DNA from: Malania oleifera
Lineage: Eukaryota > Streptophyta > Magnoliopsida > Santalales > Ximeniaceae
Assembly (NCBI RefSeq): GCF_029873635.1
Contig: NC_080417.1
Coordinates: 27,185,682 to 27,249,681 of the forward strand
Reading direction: 5' to 3'
Length of the DNA stretch: 64,000 bases
The first letter of the stretch is position 1, and each line of letters starts with the position of its first letter. Both the position numbers and the translations under genes were made by a program. Below the pieces are notes generated by a model. That model did not search any database, was not told where the DNA came from, and saw only the letters and a list, made by a program, of their open reading frames with translations. Shown here piece by piece: positions 1-9,866 of this stretch.

Positions 1-835
1 AAAAGATTAATTTCATCATCGCAAACAATTGAAAAGCTATAAGATGTAGTAGCAACTTTGTTTTCATATTTTTCTTTGTTATTTTATGTATTTTTCTTTC
101 CCTTTTTCTTTCTTTTCATTTTGATATCTTTATATGGCCTTTCATGGTTCAAGCAAACCATTCAATATATTTCCTTGAATAAGACTTGTTTTGGATTTGT
201 CACCATTTTCAGTGTCTCTACCTTTGCTTCTCCCCTTATTATCATTTTTTTTTTTTAAGAATAAGAGTTTATGACTAAGAGGATGAATAACTTGTAGTTT
301 TCTCCTCGTATTATCATTCAATAAGTTGTTGTTGTTTTTTTTTATTTTTCTCACCAAACTCATAGACACAACTCCTTTAAGAGCTAAATTTGTGTAAAAA
401 TTCAAAGTCTTCCAACTGTCAAGAAGTCAAAAACATGCACCTCATCATCAAAACAAAATTTTTCATAAAAGCCAGTTGTTTTGTAATTCTATGAATTTCA
501 TTCGGATTATTAGTCAAAGAACTATCCTTATTTTTCAAATTCATAAGCTTATTTATTATGTATAATTTATTTTTCCTAGTTCTACTAGCATAAAGCTCGC
601 CTAATTTTGTATAAAGTTAGTGTTCTATCAACTTCATTGACAGCAAAGGTTGAATATTATCATTAATCGACGATAAAATATAACAACATACTAATGTTCA
701 TAAGTTCTAGTTTTGATTAATTCACCAAAACAAGAATATGATAATTTTTGTAATACAGATGGTCCTCCAATTTTTCTTTTCAAATATAGTAATTAATACA
801 TTCAAACCAGTCATTCTACTATTGTACACGCATTA
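1..835 (-). pseudogene. Ty1/copia gag remnant, cut by the window edge
   Basis: Read on the minus strand, this stretch encodes a decayed copia Gag (UBN2-like). Around 500-620 the translation has the pattern LGELYASRT followed by KLMNLKNK, typical of the helix before the Gag 'SLT' segment. At 330-400 it reads GVVSMSLVRK, the usual Gag C-terminal segment, and then a Lys/Arg/Gly-rich tail. Frameshifts and stops separate these blocks, so it is not functional. A primer site (836-854) and an LTR lie upstream on the same strand, so the element reads leftwards out of the window. Bases 1-622 are repeated nearly identically at 9244-9866. The family is clear; the copia lineage is not assigned. Confidence 0.6.
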
Positions 836-854
836 TCCAAGCTTCAATACCACT
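836..854 (-). promoter_or_regulatory. Degenerate primer-binding site of the minus-strand copia
   Basis: The minus strand reads AGTGGTATTGAAGCTTGGA, close to the plant copia primer site TGGTATCAAAGC that pairs with initiator tRNA-Met. It lies just upstream of the gag remnant and next to the end of an LTR-like sequence, as expected for an element pointing left. Confidence 0.5.
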
Positions 855-1702
855 ATTTGGGTTGGTAGGTATGGAGAGCATGAATGAAATACATAGCCCA
901 AGAAAAACCCTTCCCCCTTTATATTCTAGTAGAAAAATCAATACATAATAATGACTAAGTAATAATCAATCAACAAACACAAAAACTAGTCCCACAAACA
1001 TTAAGAGGATACTGAGATTTAAGTGAAAAACCAATTGGTGTGAAGGCGAAAACCACATATTGAAGTCCACTTCCAAAATATTCCACTATTTACTAGTAAA
1101 AATTACAAGAGTCTTGCTTGATCAAAACTAGGCCATACATCAACTATAATTATCCAAAACAACAAATTCTTGACAACCAAAATAGTACAAGCCATCATCC
1201 AACCAAACTAGAATGAAGTACCGAGCGTTTGACTCAAAAATAGAAGTTATCATATTAGCAATGAAATTGGTTGTAGAGAACATGAAATGAGAATCACACT
1301 GTTGTAAATGAAATAGCTTGGGTCACAAATATAATAATTAAATTTTCATCTTGTTTGACAAAAATCACCATCCAATTGCGATCAACCCTAACGATTGTAC
1401 AAGCTACTTCAACTATGCATTTTTTACAACCTCTACCCCTATTCTCTCTTTATGTGTGTGCGCGTGTGCGCGCGCGCGCGTATATATGTGTGCGAAAATC
1501 ACATACATATATCTAGAGGAACCTAGCCTTTTATAGAGTTCTTGCTATACTTCAATTAAGATCCTCTTGATCATGGATCTAATATGTAGGATAGGACCTA
1601 TTATAGTTAAGAGTTTTTTCTCGTCATATTCCCAAAAAAGATGAAGCTTATCTCAAGAAGTCTTCTCCCATTATGGAATCCAATTAGGATAAAACTCCTA
1701 CA
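855..1702 (-). repeat. Probable 5' LTR of the minus-strand copia
   Basis: Read on the minus strand, the segment starts TGTAGGAGTTTTATCC (near 1702). It has a TATA-like TCTATAAAAGGC near 1527-1539, then a GT/GC-rich stretch (1452-1494), and ends beside the primer site at 854. This order (TG start, TATA, U5, primer site) is that of a copia LTR. The 3' LTR is outside the window, so the outer edge at 1702 is inferred from the TG dinucleotide only. Confidence 0.45.
1452..1494. repeat. TG/CG/TA microsatellite
   Basis: Alternating purine-pyrimidine run of TG, CG and TA dinucleotides, about 43 bp long. It lies inside the presumed LTR. The sequence type can adopt Z-DNA. Confidence 0.85.
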
Positions 1703-1982
1703 TTCATTCTACTCATCCGCATGTATATGTATCATCCTCTGCATAGAAGGAAAAACCAAAAGTGGGTCGTTGTGTGGGATAATTATATTGATGAACAAAT
1801 ATTTGATCTAATATTGCCACATACCAATGTGTGGGTCCATCCCCGTTATTTAATGCAAGTGATTTTTAAATAATTGGTTGGTTTTAAGATCTGAGCACAT
1901 GATATTAAAGGCTATATGCCGTGTTTAATAGTGATCTCACATGAAATTATAGATTGTTAGTAATAGTGTTTTAATATTCTTT

Positions 1983-1983
<1 letters not shown>
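1703..1983. other. Flanking sequence without recognisable gene
   Basis: Between the presumed LTR edge and the CT/CA microsatellite I see no coding pattern or repeat. If the PQ-loop exons downstream are real, this would be intron or flank of that gene. Confidence 0.4.
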
Positions 1984-2043
<60 letters not shown>

Positions 2044-2044
2044 T
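1984..2044. repeat. (CT)n(AC)n compound microsatellite
   Basis: A run of about 21 CT repeats is followed by about 9 AC repeats. It ends some 25 bp upstream of a splice acceptor, so it would form part of the polypyrimidine tract of that intron. Confidence 0.95.
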
Positions 2045-2070
2045 GAATTGATCCATCTCTTTGAATGCAG

Positions 2071-2386
2071 TATTCTTGTGAGGACAATGGAATGGGAAAT
2101 GATTAAAGCCAACATGCCATGGTTATTAGATGCAATTGTTTGTGTTGCACTCGACTTATTTGTATCCTTTGCTGATTATATATACTCCTTCATAATACTC
2201 ATATTTGTGCAACTAATATCAATTCTAGCATTTTGTAGTTTCTCAACATTTCACTTGTGACCTTAACAAGCATAATAATAGATTATATTGCAGTACATAT
2301 ACTACAAATCTATTCAAAAGAGGATTATAGCTCGTCCAATATACCACGATGACTATGTGGAAGCTAACAAAGTTGTTGGATCTTAA
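2071..2386 (+). pseudogene. 3' exons of a PQ-loop (SLC66/YPQ-like) transporter gene, partial
   Basis: An acceptor (ttgaatgcag) precedes an exon at 2071-2161 encoding SILVRTMEW, IKANMPWLLDA and VCVALDLF. This closely resembles the last PQ-loop membrane segment of plant vacuolar/lysosomal basic amino-acid transporters. A GT donor follows at 2162, and a second acceptor (attgcag, ending 2293) opens an exon at 2294-2386. That exon starts YIYYKS and ends in TAA, matching the conserved 'QYIYY' end of the family. Upstream exons are not visible; a copia element and microsatellites lie there, so it looks like a truncated gene end. About four family residues are missing at the exon junction, so the exact donor is uncertain. 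Family assignment rests on remembered motifs. Confidence 0.55.
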
Positions 2387-2610
2387 TTGTATGTTACTAT
2401 TGATTATAATTTTGAGACTTCGATCTTGTGAACGATTTAAGCATTAGTTGTTTTGTAGTGATATGTAATAAGCTTAAATCACCATATCTTGTTGATATGA
2501 AAAATAAAGTGATCAGTTTTAAAATGGATGCTTGTCCTTATTTTCTTTTTTTTCTTTTTTTTTTAGCATGTCTAGAACTTGAAATATGCATATTTTTTTG
2601 GGGGGCATGT

Positions 2611-2664
<54 letters not shown>
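2387..2664. repeat. Gene-poor stretch ending in a (TA)n microsatellite
   Basis: No coding pattern is visible after the TAA codon. A pure TA run occupies about 2616-2661 and abuts the first base of the duplicated block at 2665, so it marks the breakpoint of that block. Confidence 0.8.
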
Positions 2665-3835
2665 GGGGTACTCACAGAAAAAGGGAATAGATTATGCTGA
2701 AATATTTTTACCTGTGGTTCAACACACTTCCATCAAGGTAGTGTTGGGGTTAGTAGCTCATTGTGATTTATATTTGGAACAAATGGATGTGAAGACAATA
2801 TTTTTCCACGGTGACTTGGAGGAACATATCTATATGATACAGTCAGAGGGATTCAGTGAACTAGGGTAAGAACATTTAGTTTGCAAGTTGAAGAAGTCTC
2901 TTTATGAGCTGAAATAGTCTCCAAAGCAATGGTACACAATGGTACAAAAGATTTGATTCATATATGATCATGATAGGCTATAGAAGATGTGAGTATGACT
3001 GTTGCGTGTATGTAAAGAAGCTTGATAATGGTTCTCTTATTTTCTTATTGTTGTATGTCAATGACATATTATTAACTGCGAAGGATTTAACTGAGATAAA
3101 TCAGTTAAAGGATATGTTGCATAAAGAGTTTTACATGAAGGATCTTGGTCCAGCCAAGAAGATACTTGGGATGGAGATTCGTCGGGACAGAACTGTAGGG
3201 AGGTCGTTGTTATCTCATGGCAGTTATGTGATGAAAGTGTTGGAAAGGTTCAGTATGACTAATGCTAAACTAGTATGTAAACCTCTAGCAAGTTACTTTA
3301 AATTGTATACTACTAAATGCCCATGTACGAGTGATGATATACAGGACATGATAAAGGTCCCTATGCTAACATCGTGGGGAGTTTAATGTATACCATGGTG
3401 TGTATAAGACGAGAATTGGCCCATGCTGTGAATATGGTGAGTAAGTTTCTCTCTAATCTGGGTAGACAGCATTGGGAAGCCATAAAATGGATTTTTAGAT
3501 ACTTATGTGGTACTTCTAGTTATGGCTTCACGTTCGGCAAGCAACATGATAGTCCATCAGTTGTGGGGTTTGTTGATGCTGATTATACAGAGGATATAGA
3601 TGATAGAAGGTTTATAACTAGTTATGTATACACCCTTAAAGGAGGACCTTATGTTGGAGGTCCATGGTACAATTCTTGGTGGCATTGTCTACAACTGAAT
3701 TTGAATATATGGCAGTTTCCGAAATTGCAAAAGAAGCCTTATGGCTTATTAGTTTGGTCAAAGAACTGGGTATACAGTAAAGTGGGGTTGTGCTACGTTG
3801 TGATAGTTAGAACGCTATCTACTTGCCGCAGAAAT
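2665..3835 (+). pseudogene. Copia reverse transcriptase-RNase H fragment, copy A
   Basis: This is the 3' half of a copia pol, starting inside the RT palm (GIDYAEIF, then QMDVKTIFFHGDLEEHIY). The catalytic YVDD box reads YVND at about 3052-3063. A local 12-bp duplication (tacacaatggta) near 2930-2950 and several stops break the frame. The RNase H part (about 3374-3835) has FVDADY but degrades afterwards. The fragment ends exactly where a SIRE-like LTR starts (TGTTGAC at 3836, preceded by GAAAT). Copy B at 13942-15102 carries the same stops plus upstream gag-pol. It is not functional. Confidence 0.85.
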
Positions 3836-5856
3836 TGTTGACTTTTTTAGTCCAATCTCTATTTTGATGCTAAAGAGACACAAGTATCTTATGTGTGCAT
3901 TCAAAATATGAACATGTTTATATTTCAAAACACACATAAGATAAAGAAGAAATGGAAGTCAGAAAGGACTTAAAGAATACATCATCTGACATATTCCATA
4001 GAAGACAAAAGAGCAAAGAAATGAAGACATGTTTCTTATTTGTAATTGCATTTAGTTTAGATTTGGTCTGTAATAATGCATGCTCCATATGATGTGATTG
4101 AAAGCTCAGATGACCATAGACTAACCATAGGGGACCTAACCTTTCTTCGAAGAACTTTTTCTAAAAGGCTAAAATCTCACAAAGGTTTTTAAAATACTTT
4201 AGGGTCAAAATAAGGTTATAACCTTATATTTTAACTGACCTCGATCGGCCGACCTCCTCATGTATAAAACACCTCAGTCAACCGACCCTTCATCTTACCC
4301 TGTATTTTAAAGCTTAAGACAATCGACCACTATTACTCATAAATAGCTAAGCTGACCAACCATAGAATTTTGGCTTGTTTTAGCCTCACCCGACCGAGCC
4401 ATATGCTTTAAAAACGCCCAGTCGACCGGCACTGTTCACTCGGCTGATCGGCTCTTGTGGCCAGTTGATCGAACTAACGAAGGATTCGGAATCGCCTTTG
4501 GCCAGCCGACCGGTGCCTCCCACGATCGACCAACCAACACATAAAATTTGAATTTTTGCTTAGGTCAGCCAACCAACTAAGTCGTCAGTCAATTGAACTT
4601 TTCAGGTTTGGCTATTTTTCAGTGCTAAAACGTGTTTAATTTTTCAATTAAGCAATTTTAAAACTCTTCAAACTTAGTCGATTAATAAATATTAGTATAG
4701 TTGGTTAACTAAATTCAAAATAATTGCTTATACTACTTGACATGCTTAGTGAAATCATCTTTGATTAGCATAAGCAGCTCATTTTATCTAAGCTTGGATT
4801 CAAATCGAAAGGGGTAGCATCTAAAAATAAATTTCTATCTTACTATGCTCACCGACATTTTTAGCTTAGATCTGTTTTGAATTCTACGTGGCATGTGCTA
4901 AATTATGGTGATTTTATTAAAAATCTTAAATGGAAATATCTTGCTTAGCCACAAAGTTTTCGAATTTTGCCATATGATCTTATATTTGAATTATCTGATC
5001 ATTAGGATCCATATGGTTGATTTTTCTGGTCATATTATGAGTTGTTCTTAAATGCTTAACTAGGAAAATGTTTGCTTGTTTAAACTTTGTATTAAAGTTT
5101 CATTTTCAGCAAGCATCGTCCCTAGTACTTTTTGAAAATATCAAAAGGGGAAATATATATATATATATTTAAAAAAATGCTTTTGGGGCAAGAACTATTT
5201 TCAAAACCAAAATTCTTTATATCTTGCCTTATTGTTTATATATATATAATTGCATGACTGGTTCATTCATATTTAAAAATGCATACTAACTAGTTTGACC
5301 GATTTTATGCTCAAACCTATACTTGCTATCATATGCTATATGTTTTAAACTCAAATCTTTTACAGGTCTTATGTAGTGTTTAAATTGCAATGATTTGAAG
5401 ATATCTCTGGTCTAACCATGTTTGACATGTCATTTTTAATCTTTTAATGACCAGTTATAATGTTTTTGTGTGCAAAATTTTATGCCCAGTATTTATATTA
5501 AATAGGGGGAGTTCTCTTAACGTAATTTTATTTTTAAATGATCAAGTTGTTTTATACTTAGTTTAGCCCTTTTGCTAATGCCAAAAGGGAAGAATTTTAT
5601 GAGCAAAATGATAAATGACTTTATGTCAAAAAGGGGAAATTGTTTTATAAGGGGAGAATTTTTTATAGGGCAAATTTTTAATGAGGTAAATATCTGAACT
5701 TTAATGTGCTTTACTGCAAAAACTAAATGCAAGTTAATTGAAATGTCTTTTTTCTTGTTATGCTTAAGCTTCATTATTTTATTTTTAAGTTATGCATATT
5801 GTAAGGGGAAGCCTTCTCAGGCTACACTCATTTTGCTCCCATGTGTTTGTCATCGT

Positions 5857-5871
5857 CAAAAAGGGGGAGAT
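5857..5871 (+). promoter_or_regulatory. Polypurine tract of the SIRE-like element, copy A
   Basis: CAAAAAGGGGGAGAT lies immediately before the second copy of the LTR start, here mutated to CGTTGACT. Placement and sequence match the plus-strand primer of SIRE/Maximus elements. Confidence 0.7.
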
Positions 5872-6245
5872 CGTTGACTTTTTGAGTCTAATCCCTGTTT
5901 TAATGCTGATGTGACACAAGTATCTTATGTGTGCATTTAGACTGTGAACATGCTTATATTTCAACACACACATAAGATAACGAAGAAATGGAAACCAGAA
6001 GGGACTTAAAGAATACATCATCTGGCGTATTCCATGGAAGATAGAAGAGCAAAGAAATGAAGACATGTTTCTTATTTGTAATTGCAATTAGTTTAGATTT
6101 GGTCTGTAATAATGCATACTTTATATGATGTGATTAAAAACTCAGATGACCATAGATTGACCATAGGGGACCAAACCTTTCTTTGAAAAATGTTTTCTAA
6201 AAGGCTAAAATCTCACAAAGGTTTTTAAAATACTATTGGGTCAAA
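5872..6245 (+). repeat. Truncated 3' LTR of the SIRE-like element, copy A
   Basis: This segment repeats 3836-4207 with scattered differences and stops at GGGTCAAA. In the 5' LTR that word is followed by ATAAGG; here it is followed by TCGCGCAGG, the start of CACTA-derived sequence. Confidence 0.75.
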
Positions 6246-8073
6246 TCGCGCAGGAAACAATTTTCGCGTAGAAATTATACCGGGAAAATTTTAGTGACAA
6301 TTCTTGGGTATTAGTGATGAATTTAATCTGTCACTAAAAGTCACTTATTAGTGACGGTTAGTTAACCGTCACCACTAGTATTTATTAATAAATAAATAAA
6401 AATTTAATTGATATTATTAGTGATGGTTTGTAAAATTCGTCACTAATAGAAGTGTAGTAGTGATGGTTTAGATTCGTTACTAATAGCTTTTTTATTTTAA
6501 AAATATAAAAAAATTTATTTGATACTATTAGTGACGGTTTGTAAAATTCGTCACTAATAGTATGGTATTAGTGACAGTTTAGATTCGTCACTAATAGTTT
6601 TTTTTTTTTTTTTTAAATTTAAAAATAAAAATTTTATTGGACACTATTAGTGACGATTTGTAAATTTCGTCACTAATAGTAGTGTATTAGTGACGGTTTA
6701 GATTCGTCACAAATAGTTTTCTTAAAAAACTTTTCTTTTTTAAATTTATTTGACACTATTAGTGATGGTTTATAAAATTCGTCACTAATAGTAAGGTATT
6801 AGTGATGGTTTAGATTTGTAACTAATAGGTTTTTTTTTTTTTTAATTTTAAAAAATTATTTGACATTATTAGTGGCTGTTTGTAAAATTCGTCACTAATA
6901 GTAGGGCATTAATAACGGTTTAGATTCGTCACAACTAGTTTTTTTATTTAAAAAAAATAAAAAATTTTATTTCACTTACTTGACGGGTTCCCCCCAAATC
7001 CCCCTCATTTTCCCTCCTTTCCATTTTCTGCTTCCCTCCTCCACTCCCCATCCTCTCTCCATCGCAGCCTAGTTTGAGATCACCAGTCACCTATCGTTGT
7101 CGCCTTTGGCCATCGCCCCTCGGCCCTCGCCTTGCCATCATCCCTCGCAGCCCTAGCCCCTCTCCACTCCCCATCCTCTCTTCGTCGCAGCCTGGTTTGC
7201 GGTCGCCAGTCACCCGTCGCCATTGGCCGTCGCCTCGCCATCAGCCCTCGCAGCCCTAGCCCCTCTCCCTTAGTACATTTCTTTCCTTAAATCTCTCATT
7301 CTTAAGAATTGAAATGCCCAACCCTCTTCTTGTGGGTATCTAAAATTCCAAGAGATGATAGCCATAAAAAAATTCCAAGAACTATAGTTGGCATCCCAAC
7401 TAATACTTTTGTGGCAACAATTAGAAACTATTTTTTTTGGTTTACAATTATTGTGGCAACCTGTTCATTTATAGCACTTTAATATCCAAAATTCATTATG
7501 TGTACTAAATCAACTTGTACACGATGTTTAATGAAAAATTTGAAATTAAAATAAAATAAAAACACTTTAAATTTCTTAAATTTGAAAAATAGATAACAAA
7601 AAATATCTTTATCATTTTCAACCTTAATATACGATAGGATAGCTTTAGAGTACCAAAAAAAATGAGTTTAAGGAGTAAAATATAATAGTCAAGTAAAAGA
7701 TTTATAATTAATTTCTTACTTTGTATTATTATACATTTTTTTATTCTTTTGAATTTTCAGTATTCTAATTGTGTTTATTATTAGGTCCAAACAGAATTAA
7801 ACATGTACTCAATTTGGTTTTAAATTTGTTTCGATTTTGAAATAATTAACCAAACAGGTTGTCAATTTTCAGTTTATTAGTTTCTATTTCTGGATTTTAG
7901 TTTTCTAAATTTTATGCTCATGATGTAAATTCATAAACTTTTCTAAATGTAAGGAACTAAACATTATTGTAAGTGCAACTAATGTGCCTCTTTGTTTACT
8001 TTTCTAAGAGTGATTCGTACCATGAAATAAATCAGTGTCCTGTTTTGTGGCTACGAATATTGTTTTATACGTA
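6246..8073 (+). mobile_element. Left part of a CACTA (En/Spm) transposon, copy A
   Basis: It starts with TCGCGCAGGAAAC and runs through an array of TAGTGACGG/CCGTCACTA units. A C-rich leader-like stretch (about 6985-7270) and AT-rich non-coding sequence follow. The same order occurs in copy B, where it leads on to a TNP2 transposase. Here it stops at about 8073 without any transposase, so only a truncated left end is present. No CACTA terminal motif is visible at its left edge. Confidence 0.7.
6300..6960. repeat. CACTA subterminal repeat array, copy A
   Basis: About ten alternating units of TAGTGACGGTTTGTAAAA and TTCGTCACTAATAG are spaced by T/A-rich linkers. Neighbouring units are inverted relative to each other and can pair. 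Such arrays are transposase-binding subterminal repeats in CACTA elements. Confidence 0.85.
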
Positions 8074-8439
8074 CTAAGGGATTATAAAGTTCCCTAAATA
8101 CCTCTGTATCAATCCCCGAAGGATTTGCCTCCGAATCCCCAACATATTGATTTTACCAATTCAAAATTCAAAAACAACACTGAACAAAACCGTCAACGGT
8201 TTCATTAAACCGTTGATAGTTTTTCCAAAGCCTGAAATCATCGATGTAACTATTGGCTCCCTATGCAAACCATCAACGGTTTTCTTCAGACCAACTTCCT
8301 TGTTTTTCCTCAATATGCTTTCTCTATACATGTGTTCCACTCAATACGAGTCACATACTACAACAATATATATATTCACAACTAAAGAGAAATATCTTTA
8401 AAATTAATTTCTTATTTTTGACTAAAGTATAAATAACCT
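8074..8439. other. Unassigned sequence with inverted ACCGTCAACGGTTT motifs
   Basis: No gene is recognised. Three short motifs around AACCGTCAACGGTTT / AAACCGTTGATAG (about 8190-8285) are near-palindromic. Such motifs are common in plant copia LTRs, but no LTR boundary can be set here. The ORF from 8147 has no family resemblance. Confidence 0.4.
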
Positions 8440-9866
8440 TACCTTGAATTTGGGCCATGTACTATTCTATTCAAGATGGAGAACTCTTACAAGTTACTTT
8501 CTTTTGCTTCTGAGCTAAACAATGTTCACAAGGCTTTCGAGATATACCATTTATTTATGGAAGAAGTCATTTTAACTCATGCATCGAAGTCTTTTGTACC
8601 TGAACTTCCTAGAATGATCGCTAATGAAAGTAATAGAGTATAATATATTGCTAAGTATTCTAGTTTTCATAGGCCCACACATAGTCAAATGCACCAAATC
8701 TAAACCCTTAGAATTTCAAGATGGAGCACTTTTAAAGTTTGCTCACAAGACTTTGGAGACATGCATTTCATTTATGGAAGAGGCGCTTTCTTGCCTAAAA
8801 AATCAAGTCCCTTTTTATTCATGCATCCAAGTCTTTTGTGCGACAACTCTAAAGTTGCTTCACTTTTCATTGCATTAACCATAGCCCTAGAGAGCCTTGT
8901 GCATCAAGTAAAGTGTAAAACATTTCTTTCCTCTACTGAATACTATAGAACTTCTATAAAATTCCATTGCCAATCACTAAAAGTATTGCAATACTCCTTG
9001 TCATCAAGCTTCACTATAAAGAATATGTTCAGTTGGATATTTAGATGTCTTATATATCTTATAATTAATATGCTGCAATAATTCACAAGTAAATATCTCC
9101 CATTCTGGCAATAGTAGATAAGTCACAATTTCTCATCTTCATCACACGAAAATACTAGGCATATATGATGAGAAGAAATACCTTCTAAAACTAGCATGGA
9201 TGGAGGTAGCACTATTTCTCACCAAACTAATCTCTTGTGTTAAAAAAGATTAATTTCATCATCGCAAACAATTGAAAAGCTATAAGATGTAGTAGCAACT
9301 TTGTTTTCATATTTTTCTTTGTTATTTTATGTATTTTTCTTTCTCTTTTTCTTTCTTTTCACTTTGATATCTTTATATGGCCTTTCATGGTTCAAGTAAA
9401 ACATTCAATATATTTCCTTGAATAAGACTTGCTTTTGGATTTGTCACCATTTTCAATGTCTCTACCTTTGCTTCTCCCCTTATTATCATTTTTTTTTTAA
9501 GAATAAGAGTTTATGACTAAGAGGATGAATAACTTGTAGTTTTCTCCTCGTATTATCATTCAATAAGTAGTTGTTGTTTTTTTTTTTTTTTTTTTTTCTC
9601 ACCAAACTCATAGACACAACTCCTTTAAGAGCTAAATTTGTGATAAAAATTCAAAGTCTTCCAACTGTCAAGAAGTCAAAAACATGCACCTCATCATCAA
9701 AACAAAATTTTTCATAAAAGCCAGTTGTTTTGTAATTCTATGAATTTCATTCGGATTATTAGTCAAAGAACTATCCTTATTTTTCAAATTCATAAGCTTA
9801 TTTATTATGTATAATTTATTTCTCCTAGTTCTACTAGCATAAAGCTCGCCTAATTTTGTATAAAAA
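8440..9866 (-). pseudogene. Minus-strand copia gag-protease-integrase remnant
   Basis: On the minus strand, from right to left: a Gag segment (9244-9866, the copy of bases 1-622); then protease-region patterns such as RMGDIYL and FSRGKKCFTLY (about 8910-9100); then the GAG-pre-integrase and the start of integrase, with LDLVHLTMCGPMKTR near 8660-8710 (normally H-S-D-V-C-G-P-M). Farther left, a second CEHCLAxKQKKVT-like segment (about 8470-8560) repeats the zinc-binding region, so part of this domain is duplicated. Many stops and shifts are present. It is a degraded element in the same orientation as the one at 1-1702. Confidence 0.55.
9244..9866 (-). repeat. Direct repeat of bases 1-622
   Basis: The segment starting AAAAAGATTAATTTCATCATC and ending CTAATTTTGTATAAA matches bases 1-622 with only a few differences. 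One of these is a longer T run at 9575-9597. Beyond this point the two sites diverge completely: site 1 continues with more gag and an LTR, site 2 with unrelated sequence. Confidence 0.9.

Larger units (their letters stand above)
3836..6245 (+). mobile_element. SIRE/Maximus-like LTR element derivative, copy A
   Basis: The element starts with LTR sequence TGTTGACTTTTT at 3836. About 365 bp of it recurs at 5872-6245, directly after the polypurine tract near 5857-5870, so these are the 5' LTR and the start of the 3' LTR. The 5' LTR is at least 580 bp and rich in GACCGAC/CGATCGACC motifs (4240-4600). The interior has no gag-pol. It carries repeated AAAAGGGGGAGA-type blocks (5575-5870), typical of the region before the polypurine tract in SIRE/Maximus elements. 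Its 3' LTR stops at GGGTCAAA, where CACTA sequence begins. It appears to be an internally deleted, non-autonomous copy. Confidence 0.7.
2665..8073 (+). repeat. Duplicated block, copy A (partner 13942-19312)
   Basis: From GGGGTACTCAC at 2665 to TTGTTTTATA near 8073 the sequence aligns colinearly with 13942-19312, at well above 90% identity by eye with small indels. The block covers a copia RT-RNase H fragment, a SIRE-like derivative and the left part of a CACTA element, with the same internal junctions in both copies. It was therefore duplicated after those insertions. At the left edge copy A enters a TA microsatellite, while copy B continues into upstream copia pol. At the right edge copy B continues in the CACTA. 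Confidence 0.9.

Noticed and set aside
5785..6087. Minus-strand 100-codon frame, also at 15082 and 17046
   Set aside because: It repeats in each copy of the SIRE-like LTR on the antisense side and has no family pattern; a by-product of repeated LTR sequence.
6300..6960. Regularly spaced repeats resembling a CRISPR array
   Set aside because: Units alternate in orientation, spacers are A/T linkers, and the sequence is plant CACTA subterminal repeat.
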